5,876 nucleotides of DNA, taken from contig JAEXAG010000066.1 in the NCBI GenBank assembly GCA_023394655.1, positions 1 through 5,876 of the forward strand, read 5' to 3'. The notes under the pieces were generated by a model. The model was not told the origin of the DNA. It did no database searches and saw nothing but the letters and a program-made list of their open reading frames with translations. Each line of letters starts with the position of its first letter. Positions within the stretch are counted from its first letter, which is position 1. A program made the position numbers and the translations under genes. Source of the DNA: Pseudomonadota bacterium (lineage in GTDB: Bacteria > Pseudomonadota > Gammaproteobacteria > Xanthomonadales > Xanthomonadaceae). This document shows, one piece after another, positions 1 to 5,318 of this stretch.

Positions 1-675
1 CTCGTTGAGGACGCGGAACTCGTCGAGGACGATGGCGTTGTCCATCGAGCCACCGAGGCCGAGGTTGCGCTCGCGCATGTACTCGAGATCGCGCATGAAA
101 CCGAAGGTCCGCGCCCGGCTGACTTCGCGGATGTAATTGGCGGTGCTGAACTCCACCCGGGCCGTGGATTGCGCGCTGGGGATCGCCGGATGGTTGAATT
201 CCACGGTGAAGTCCAGCCGGAAGCCGTCATGCGGGCGGAAGCGGGCGATCTTGTCGCCTTCGCGCACCTCGACTTCGCGGAGGATGCGGATGAAACGCTT
301 CGGCGCATCCTGCTCGACGATGCCGGCGGATTGCAGCAGGAACACGAAGGGACCCGCGGAGCCGTCCATGATCGGCACCTCGGCGGCGGAGAGCTCCACC
401 CAGGCGTTGTCGATGCCCAGCCCCGCCAGCGCCGAAAGCAGGTGTTCGACGGTCTTGATCTTGGCTTCGCCGCAGCTCAAGCCGGTGCACAGCGTGGTCT
501 CGGTGACCAGTTCGCCGCGCGCCGGCACTTCGACCACCGGCTCCAGATCGATGCGGCGGAACACGATGCCGGTATCCACCGGCGCCGGGCGGATGGTGAG
601 GAACACTTTTTCGCCACTGTGCAGGCCGACGCCGGTCGCACGGATCAGGTTCTTCAGGGTGCGCTGTCGACTCAT
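1..675 (-). CDS. lpxC: UDP-3-O-acyl-N-acetylglucosamine deacetylase LpxC, partial (C-terminus beyond window)
   Basis: LpxC is the cytoplasmic zinc amidase that removes the acetyl group from UDP-3-O-acyl-GlcNAc, the committed step of lipid A synthesis. The first 225 codons are present; the family is about 300 residues, so roughly the last quarter lies beyond the left edge. Seen in the sequence: the start MSRQRTLKNLIRATGVGLHS with its conserved His19; TVEHLLSALAGLGIDN at 75-90, where His78 is the first zinc ligand and Glu77 the catalytic base; PIMDGSAGPFVF at 101-112; SRARTFGFMRDLEYMRERNL at 186-205 with the conserved Thr190; and GGSMDNAIVLDEF at 208-220. The other two zinc ligands (the HxxxD motif) fall outside the window. 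The ATG at 675 is preceded by GAGG (680-683) with 4 nt spacing and matches the family start. The gene follows ftsZ in the usual order but is separated from it by a probable terminator. Identification is secure. Confidence 0.97.
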   Translation of the reverse strand, partial: MSRQRTLKNLIRATGVGLHSGEKVFLTIRPAPVDTGIVFRRIDLEPVVEVPARGELVTETTLCTGLSCGEAKIKTVEHLLSALAGLGIDNAWVELSAAEVPIMDGSAGPFVFLLQSAGIVEQDAPKRFIRILREVEVREGDKIARFRPHDGFRLDFTVEFNHPAIPSAQSTARVEFSTANYIREVSRARTFGFMRDLEYMRERNLGLGGSMDNAIVLDEFRVLNE

Positions 676-683
676 GGCGCCTC

Positions 684-741
684 GGAAAAAGGGAAAAATG
701 GCGATTGGGCAGGTTATCACGCAGGACGCTGAACACTGGCC
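684..741 (-). promoter_or_regulatory. lpxC: Candidate lpxC promoter and 5' leader (weak)
   Basis: Between the probable ftsZ terminator and lpxC, the best -10-like hexamer on the minus strand is GATAAC (713-718), about 38 nt before the ATG. The hexamer 17 nt upstream of it (736-741, GGCCAG) is a poor -35. A pyrimidine tract, TTTTTCCCTTTTT (686-698), lies between the -10 and the ribosome binding site. The main argument is context: if the ftsZ transcript ends at 757, lpxC needs its own promoter in this short interval. The exact position is inference. Confidence 0.3.
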
Positions 742-756
742 CAGCGGGCGCCGGGG

Positions 757-790
757 AAAGAAAGGCGCCGCGCGGGAAACCGTGCGGCGC
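757..790 (-). terminator. Probable intrinsic terminator after ftsZ
   Basis: Read on the minus strand, 790-784 (GCGCCGC) pairs with 771-765 (GCGGCGC). After one A-C mismatch, CGG (782-780) pairs with CCG (775-773), closing a TTTC loop (779-776). This makes a GC-rich stem of 10 pairs and one mismatch. It is followed at once by CTTTCTTT (764-757), a T-rich but interrupted tail. It lies about 115 nt after the ftsZ stop and before lpxC, where the dcw transcript would be expected to end. A second, competing pairing of GGCGCC (764-769) with GGCGCC (747-752) is possible but would form only after the terminator is passed. The broken T tract suggests incomplete termination. Confidence 0.6.
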
Positions 791-830
791 AAAAGGACAT
801 GCGATGCGCGGAACGCACCGTTGCATGGAG

Positions 831-887
831 GCCGGCCATGCCGGCAGGCGCAGCCCGCCCGCGCGACCCGGAAGCCGGGTCACGCGG
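831..887 (-). other. Two stem-loops in the ftsZ 3' untranslated region
   Basis: Just after the ftsZ stop there are two strong inverted repeats. The first is GACCCGG-AAG-CCGGGTC (865-881, 7 pairs), extended by five more pairs beyond one mismatch to 859-887. The second is GCCGGC-CAT-GCCGGC (831-845, 6 pairs). Neither is followed by a T tract in the direction of transcription, so they do not look like intrinsic terminators. They may protect the mRNA 3' end, or simply reflect high GC content. Confidence 0.45.
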
Positions 888-905
888 TCACGGACAAGGC
901 CGGTT

Positions 906-2177
906 TCAGTCGGCTTGGCGACGCAGGAACGCCGGGATGTCCAGGTAGTCCGCACCGCCGAAATCGGCCGCCTTCGGCGCGGCGGACTCGGCCGGGGCCG
1001 AAGGCGCCGGCGACGGGGCCGCACCGCGACGCAGGCCGGAAGCCAGGCCCTGGGCCGGGTTGAAGGTGTGCATCGGCACGTCGTCGATCGGCAGGCCGGT
1101 GGTGCCATCGCGCTTGGCCACCTGCGGCTGCGGGACGATTTCCATCTGCGGGCGCTGGCGCGGCTGGCGCACCGGCTCGTAGCCGAAATCGTTGCGGACC
1201 GGCTGGCGCGCGGCGTTGCGGTTGAGGCCGGTGGCGACCACGGTCACCTTGACCTCGTCCTGCATGTCGGCGTCGAGCGCGGTGCCGATGACCACGGTGG
1301 CGTCGTCGGAGGCGAACTCGCTGATGACGCGGCCGATCTCGTCGAACTCGGCCATGGTGAGGTCGGAGCCGGAGGTGATGTTCACCAGGATGCCTTTCGC
1401 GCCCTGCAGGTTGATGTCGTCGAGCAGCGGGTTCTGGATCGCCGCCTCGGCCGCGGCCTGGGCGCGGTCGTCGCCGCGGGCAACGCCGGTGCCCATCATC
1501 GCCAGGCCCATTTCGTTCATGACCGTGCGCACGTCGGCGAAGTCCACGTTGATCAAGCCGGGGCGGACGATCAGGTCGGCGATGCCCTGCACCGCGCCCT
1601 GCAGCACGTTGTTGGCTTCACGGAACGCCTGGATCATCGTCGCGTTGCGGCCCAGCACGGTGATCAGCTTCTCGTTGGGGATGGTGATCAGCGAGTCGAC
1701 GTGCTGCTCGAGCTCCTCGATGCCCTTGAGCGCGACCTGCATGCGGCGCCGGCCTTCGAAGGGGAACGGCTTGGTCACCACCGCCACGGTCAGGATGCCC
1801 ATTTCCTTCGCCAGCTGGGCCACCACCGGGGCGGCGCCGGTACCGGTGCCGCCGCCCATGCCGGCGGTGATGAACACCATGTCCGCGCCCTGCAGGGCAT
1901 CCATGATGCGCTCGCGGTCCTCCAGCGCCGCCTGGCGGCCGACTTCCGGGTTGGCCCCGGCGCCCAGGCCCTTGGTGACGTTGGTGCCGAGTTGCAACTG
2001 CAGCTTGGCGCCGCAGTTCTTGATCGCCTGCGCGTCGGTGTTGGCGGTGATGAACTCCACCCCGTCCACGCCGCTGTTGACCATGTGCGCGACCGCGTTG
2101 CCGCCGCCGCCGCCCACGCCCACGACCTTGATGACCGCGTTGGGCGCCATCTTTTCCATCAGTTCGAAAGTTGCCAT
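906..2177 (-). CDS. ftsZ: Cell division protein FtsZ
   Basis: FtsZ is the bacterial tubulin homologue. It polymerises with GTP at midcell into the Z ring that recruits the rest of the divisome. The 423 residues are complete. Seen: the N-terminal nucleotide-binding loop VGVGGGGGNAV at 19-29; the tubulin signature GGGTGTG at 108-114; and the T7 synergy loop NVDFADVRTVM at 210-220, with Asn210, Asp212 and Asp215 completing the GTPase site of the neighbouring subunit. A variable linker runs from about 320 to 405 and is rich in Arg, Gln, Pro and Ala. The C-terminal peptide DYLDIPAFLRRQAD (410-423) is the docking site for FtsA, ZipA and similar partners. I chose the ATG at 2177 over the one two codons upstream at 2183, because AGAGGA lies 7 nt from the former and only 1 nt from the latter. 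The MATFEL start also agrees with relatives. ftsA precedes it by 233 nt, unlike the overlapping genes upstream. Confidence 0.98.
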   Translation of the reverse strand: MATFELMEKMAPNAVIKVVGVGGGGGNAVAHMVNSGVDGVEFITANTDAQAIKNCGAKLQLQLGTNVTKGLGAGANPEVGRQAALEDRERIMDALQGADMVFITAGMGGGTGTGAAPVVAQLAKEMGILTVAVVTKPFPFEGRRRMQVALKGIEELEQHVDSLITIPNEKLITVLGRNATMIQAFREANNVLQGAVQGIADLIVRPGLINVDFADVRTVMNEMGLAMMGTGVARGDDRAQAAAEAAIQNPLLDDINLQGAKGILVNITSGSDLTMAEFDEIGRVISEFASDDATVVIGTALDADMQDEVKVTVVATGLNRNAARQPVRNDFGYEPVRQPRQRPQMEIVPQPQVAKRDGTTGLPIDDVPMHTFNPAQGLASGLRRGAAPSPAPSAPAESAAPKAADFGGADYLDIPAFLRRQAD

Positions 2178-2184
2178 GTCCATG

Positions 2185-2190
2185 TCCTCT
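2185..2190 (-). promoter_or_regulatory. ftsZ: ftsZ ribosome binding site (decides between two ATGs)
   Basis: AGAGGA on the minus strand sits 7 nt from the ATG at 2177 but only 1 nt from the in-frame ATG at 2183. Normal spacing is about 5-9 nt, so initiation at 2177 is favoured. Confidence 0.7.
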
Positions 2191-2198
2191 TGGTTGAG

Positions 2199-2213
2199 CC
2201 GCGACGGTCGCGG
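2199..2213 (-). other. Stem-loop just upstream of the ftsZ ribosome binding site
   Basis: CCGCGA-CCG-TCGCGG on the minus strand forms a perfect 6-pair, all but one G-C, hairpin with a 3-nt loop. It lies 8 nt upstream of the AGAGGA site, close enough to influence ribosome access or mRNA stability. Function is not shown. Confidence 0.45.
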
Positions 2214-2240
2214 GGCGGGAGTTTCGGACTCCTCGCACCG

Positions 2241-2259
2241 ACGCCGCGCCGGCGTTTTT
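2241..2259 (+). terminator. Terminator-like hairpin on the plus strand (antisense to ftsZ leader)
   Basis: On the plus strand ACGCCG-CGC-CGGCGT (2241-2255) is a perfect 6-pair hairpin with its last T starting a run of five T (2255-2259). This is the form of a short intrinsic terminator for rightward transcription. No plus-strand gene precedes it, so it could only stop antisense transcripts coming from ftsZ. Read on the minus strand it is a plain hairpin preceded by an A run. The stem is short, so this may be chance. Confidence 0.25.
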
Positions 2260-2410
2260 CTTGTGTTCGTCGAATTGGATTCTTGCCGACTTTGCCTTTC
2301 CTGCCTACCGCTTCACGCTGTTTTTTTCCGCCTTCCCGCCACTTGTTGCCACCCGTTCCGTTTTCCTTCCCGCCTTGCCTTCACCGCACCCGCGCCAACA
2401 CCCCGGCCGA

Positions 2411-3649
2411 TCAGAACTGGCCGTTGTACCAATCCTTGAATTTCTTCAGGAACCCCATGCCGCGACCCGCCGGGAGCAGCGGCCGGGCCTTCGGCCCTTC
2501 CATCCGGCTGCCCATCAGGAGCAGGCCGACACCGGTGGCATGCACCGGGTTGCCCACCACCTCGGCCAGCCCCGCCACGTGCTGCGGAATGCCCACCCGC
2601 ACCGGCATCTGCAGCATTTCCTCGGCCAGCTCGACCACGCCTTCCATCTTCGAGGCGCCGCCGGTCAACACCATGCCCGCGCGCACCAGTTCCTCGAAGC
2701 CGGAGCGGCGCAGTTCGGCCTGCACCATCTCGAAGATTTCCTCGTAGCGGCCCTGCACCGCCTGTGCCAGTGCATGGCGCGGCATCCGCTTCGGCGGCCG
2801 ATCGCCGACCCCGACCACCTGGATGGATTCCTCGGCAGTCGCCATCTGCGCCAGCGCGCAGGCGTAGCGCACCTTGATCTGCTCGGCCTCAGGGGTCGGC
2901 GTGCGCAGCATGTGCGCGATGTCGTTGGTGACGTGGTCGCCCGCGATCGGCAACGACGCCGTGTGCGCGATCGCACCCTGCACGAACACCGCGATATCCG
3001 TCGTGCCGGCACCGATGTCCACCAGCACCACGCCCAGCTCGCGCTCGTCATCGGTCAGCACGGCCTCGCTGGAGGCGAGCGCGGAGAGGATCAGGTCATC
3101 CACGCTCAGCCCGCAACGCTCGACGCACTTGGTGATGTTGAGCGCGGCCGATTGCGCGCAGGTCACCAGGTGGGCGTGGACTTCGAGGCGGATGCCGCTC
3201 ATCCCGACCGGGTTCCTGATGCCTTCCTGCGAGTTGTCGAGCACGTATTCGCGCGCGATGGCGTGCAGGATGCGCTGGTCGGAGGGGATCGCGACCGCCT
3301 TGGCTGCCTCCAGCGCCCGCTCCATGTCGGCATGGGTGACCTCGCCGTCGCGAAGCGGCTCCATGCCCTGCGAGTTGCGGCACTGGACGTGGTTGCCGCT
3401 GATCGAGGCATAGACCGAGCGGATCTCGCAGCCGGCCATCAGCTCGGCTTCCTCGATCGCGCGCTGGATCGACTGCACGGTGGAATCGATGTCCACCACC
3501 ACGCCGCGACGCAGGCCGCGCGAGTCATGGCTGCCGATCCCGATCACTTCCACCGGCAGGCCGGGGGAATATTCGCCGACCAGCGCCGTCACCTTGGAGG
3601 TGCCGATGTCGAGTCCGACGATGAGGGATTTGTCGCCTTTGCGGTTCAT
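2411..3649 (-). CDS. ftsA: Cell division protein FtsA
   Basis: FtsA is the actin-like ATPase that tethers FtsZ filaments to the inner face of the cytoplasmic membrane and helps recruit later division proteins. It is 412 residues, close to the usual 410-420. Seen: the phosphate 1 loop VGLDIGTSKVTALVGE at 11-26; the FtsA-specific 1C subdomain at about 80-165 (SVYASISGNHVQC at 78-90); phosphate 2 VLVDIGAGTTDIAVF at 208-222; the adenosine-binding motif GMVLTGGASKMEGV at 325-338; and a C-terminal amphipathic helix GFLKKFKDWYNGQF (399-412), the membrane-targeting sequence. The ATG at 3649 shares an ATGA overlap with the ftsQ stop. There is no clear Shine-Dalgarno sequence before it (CCCCAGAAAACCGC), so translation probably depends on coupling to ftsQ. 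A GTG at 3691 would add 14 residues without family support and was rejected. Confidence 0.98.
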   Translation of the reverse strand: MNRKGDKSLIVGLDIGTSKVTALVGEYSPGLPVEVIGIGSHDSRGLRRGVVVDIDSTVQSIQRAIEEAELMAGCEIRSVYASISGNHVQCRNSQGMEPLRDGEVTHADMERALEAAKAVAIPSDQRILHAIAREYVLDNSQEGIRNPVGMSGIRLEVHAHLVTCAQSAALNITKCVERCGLSVDDLILSALASSEAVLTDDERELGVVLVDIGAGTTDIAVFVQGAIAHTASLPIAGDHVTNDIAHMLRTPTPEAEQIKVRYACALAQMATAEESIQVVGVGDRPPKRMPRHALAQAVQGRYEEIFEMVQAELRRSGFEELVRAGMVLTGGASKMEGVVELAEEMLQMPVRVGIPQHVAGLAEVVGNPVHATGVGLLLMGSRMEGPKARPLLPAGRGMGFLKKFKDWYNGQF

Positions 3650-4380
3650 GCGGTTTTCTGGGGCAGGACGGTGGGTGGGGCATCGCGCCACTTGAGGGCG
3701 AAGCCGTTGGCATAGCGCAGGTCGGCGCGCTCCAGCGTCCGGCCTTGCGGCGGGATGAGCTTGGGCAGCAGCTCGGCGAAGCGCTCCAGCCGCTCGCCGG
3801 CATCGCTGCGCCCGATCACCACGCGGCTGCCGTCGGACAGCGTCAGCGACCAGCTGCCGCGGGCATCCAGCCGCAGCTCGCGGACTTCAAGCCCGCTCGC
3901 GCCGAACAATGCGTTCGCGCGATTGTAGAGCTCCACCACTTCGGACACGCGGCGCGGATCGCCGCCCAGCTGCGGCAGGGATTTCGGCAGCGCATCGCCC
4001 ATCGAATCGCGCGGATAGAGCCGGAGGTTCTCGGACAGCAGCAGCGTCTCGTCCCACAGCGCGAACGGCCGATGCTCGGTGACATGCACTTCGAGCACGT
4101 CCGGCCACTTCTTGCTGACCTCGGCCTGCTCGACCCAGGGCAGCCGCTCGACCGCCTTCTGCGCATCATCCAGCCGCACCGCGAAGAAGCCCCGGCGCGC
4201 ATGCGGCGCCAGCACCTGCTGCAGTTCGGCCTGGTTGACGTGGCGGAATTCGCTGGTCACCCGCAAGGTGTTGAGCGGGAAGCGCTCGGCGCCGATCCAC
4301 CCGTTGACCACCGCCACCAGCGGCAGGGCGATCAGGCCGAGGGCCAGCAACACGACGACGATGCGGGCGACGACGTTCAC
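3646..4380 (-). CDS. ftsQ: Cell division protein FtsQ
   Basis: FtsQ is a single-pass inner-membrane protein that joins FtsB and FtsL and links early and late divisome proteins in the periplasm. It is 244 residues, somewhat shorter than the E. coli protein of 276. Seen: only about five residues before a hydrophobic segment (about 4-25, VARIVVVLLALGLIALPLVA); a POTRA domain at about 34-101, from FPLNTLRV to WPDVLEVHV, including the conserved LPWVEQAEVSKKWPD (80-94); then the beta domain with EHRPFALWDE (102-111), LRLYP (119-123) and the family hallmark ADLRYANGFALKW (219-231). The start is a GTG at 4380 that overlaps the ddlB stop in GTGA. GGAG (4389-4392) lies 8 nt upstream, and no other start fits the membrane segment better. 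The short tail fits what I recall of Xanthomonas FtsQ. Partner contacts in the C-terminal tail are inferred from the family. Confidence 0.95.
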   Translation of the reverse strand: MNVVARIVVVLLALGLIALPLVAVVNGWIGAERFPLNTLRVTSEFRHVNQAELQQVLAPHARRGFFAVRLDDAQKAVERLPWVEQAEVSKKWPDVLEVHVTEHRPFALWDETLLLSENLRLYPRDSMGDALPKSLPQLGGDPRRVSEVVELYNRANALFGASGLEVRELRLDARGSWSLTLSDGSRVVIGRSDAGERLERFAELLPKLIPPQGRTLERADLRYANGFALKWRDAPPTVLPQKTA

Positions 4381-5318
4381 AGCGTCTGCTCCAGGATGCG
4401 CCAGCACAGCGATTCGAAATCGATGCCAAGGGTCTGCGCGGACTTCGGCACCAGCGAAGTCGCGGTCATGCCGGGCGCGGTGTTCACTTCGATCAGCTGG
4501 AAGCCGCGCTCGGCGTCGCGCATCACGTCGACCCGGCCCCAGCCGGTGCAGCCGGCGGCGATGAAGCCGGCCAGTGCCAGCCGGCGGATTTCCGCTTCGT
4601 CCTCGCCATCCAGCCCGGGACTGATGTACTGGGTGTCCCCGCTCATGTACTTGGCGGCGTAGTCGTACCACTCGCCCTTGGGCACGATGCGGATCGACGG
4701 CAGCGCGTGGCCGCCCATCACCGGCACCGAGAACTCGGGTCCGCGCACCATCTGCTCCATCAGCATTTCGCCGCCGTATTCGCGGGCCACCTCTTCGGCT
4801 CGGGCGAGCGCGGCCTCGTCGGTCACGCGCGCGACGCCGACGCTGGAGCCTTCGCTGGAGGGCTTGAGGAACACCGGCAGCCCCAGCGCGGCCGCGGCGG
4901 CACGGATGTCGCCGCCCGGCGGGATGCGCACGAAGCGCGGCGTCGGCAGGCCTTCGGCGATCCACACCTGCTTGGTGCGGATCTTGTCCAGGGTCAGCGC
5001 GCAGCCGAGCACGCCGGAGCCGGTGAACGGCACGCCGAGCGCGGCGAGCAAGCCCTGCAGCACGCCATTCTCGCCATCGCCGCCGTGCAGGATGTTGAAC
5101 ACGCGGTCCACGCGGCCATCGCGGATCTCGTCGATCAGCGCGGGGATGCCATCGACGGCGCGCGCATCCACGCCGCGCGATTGCAGCGCACCCAGCACCG
5201 CGCCGCCGGAACGCAGCGAGACTTCACGCTCGCTGCTGGTGCCGCCGAGCAGCACCGCGACGCGGCCGAAGCGCGCCGGGTCGCTCACGCGGCAGGGCGG
5301 GAACACGGACTCATTCAT
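4377..5318 (-). CDS. ddlB: D-alanine--D-alanine ligase (DdlB type)
   Basis: This cytoplasmic ATP-grasp enzyme joins two D-alanines to make the dipeptide that MurF adds to the peptidoglycan precursor. It is 313 residues, typical for DdlB. Seen: GGTSSEREVSLRSG at 25-38 with the substrate-binding Glu30; HGGDGENGVLQG at 79-90; KPSSEGSSVGV at 152-162, with Lys152 expected to bind ATP; the omega-loop EWYDYAAKYMSGDTQYISPG at 216-235, whose Tyr fits D-Ala rather than D-lactate specificity; and the magnesium ligands Asp264 (GRVDVM), Glu277 and Asn279 (IEVNTAPGMTATSLVPKSA, 276-294). One small oddity is ENG in place of the usual EDG at 83-85. The ATG at 5318 has a near-ideal AAGGAG 7 nt upstream. The gene overlaps murC by 8 nt and ftsQ by 4 nt, as expected in the dcw cluster. 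Confidence 0.97.
   Translation of the reverse strand: MNESVFPPCRVSDPARFGRVAVLLGGTSSEREVSLRSGGAVLGALQSRGVDARAVDGIPALIDEIRDGRVDRVFNILHGGDGENGVLQGLLAALGVPFTGSGVLGCALTLDKIRTKQVWIAEGLPTPRFVRIPPGGDIRAAAAALGLPVFLKPSSEGSSVGVARVTDEAALARAEEVAREYGGEMLMEQMVRGPEFSVPVMGGHALPSIRIVPKGEWYDYAAKYMSGDTQYISPGLDGEDEAEIRRLALAGFIAAGCTGWGRVDVMRDAERGFQLIEVNTAPGMTATSLVPKSAQTLGIDFESLCWRILEQTL

Larger units (their letters stand above)
2178..2410 (-). promoter_or_regulatory. ftsA-ftsZ intergenic region and structured ftsZ leader
   Basis: This 233-nt gap is the largest in the window and holds no gene that I can support; the minus strand has no ATG upstream of 2183. Its ftsA-proximal half (about 2281-2380) is strikingly purine-rich on the mRNA strand, with GGCGGGAAGG occurring twice (2331-2340 and 2365-2374, 34 nt apart) and a run of seven A at 2321-2327. 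The ftsZ-proximal part holds three short perfect inverted repeats: 2241-2255 (6 pairs), 2218-2232 (5 pairs) and 2199-2213 (6 pairs). The last ends 9 nt upstream of the ftsZ ribosome binding site. Dedicated ftsZ promoters inside or after ftsA are known in other proteobacteria, so one is likely here, but I see no convincing -35/-10 pair. Any role of the stem-loops in ftsZ expression is inference. Confidence 0.5.

Noticed and set aside
747..769. Alternative GGCGCC/GGCGCC pairing as a possible antiterminator after ftsZ
   Set aside because: The 747-752 arm is transcribed only after RNA polymerase has passed the terminator hairpin and its T-rich tail, so it could not prevent termination.
227..1108. 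293-codon minus-strand open frame spanning the ftsZ end, the gap and lpxC
   Set aside because: It is out of frame with both ftsZ and lpxC and its Arg/Pro/Ala-rich product resembles no family. It also runs across the probable terminator.
705..2747. 680-codon open frame on the plus strand antisense to ftsZ and the end of ftsA
   Set aside because: Its translation is low-complexity His/Arg/Ala/Gly-rich sequence typical of the opposite strand of a high-GC gene. It has no recognisable domain and lies over the conserved ftsZ and ftsA genes.
3650..3691. 14-codon N-terminal extension of FtsA from a GTG at 3691
   Set aside because: The extension MARCPTHRPAPENR has no family support. The ATG at 3649 makes the standard ATGA overlap with ftsQ and gives the normal FtsA start.
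2261..3715. 484-codon plus-strand open frame antisense to ftsA
   Set aside because: The codons mirror ftsA third-position GC bias, and the product is His/Arg/Ala-rich with no motif. ftsA on the other strand has every expected motif.
4381..4965. Long upstream extension of the FtsQ frame through ddlB
   Set aside because: The extra sequence is Arg/Gly-rich and out of frame with Ddl. FtsQ homology and the membrane segment begin at the GTG at 4380, which has a GGAG site 8 nt upstream.
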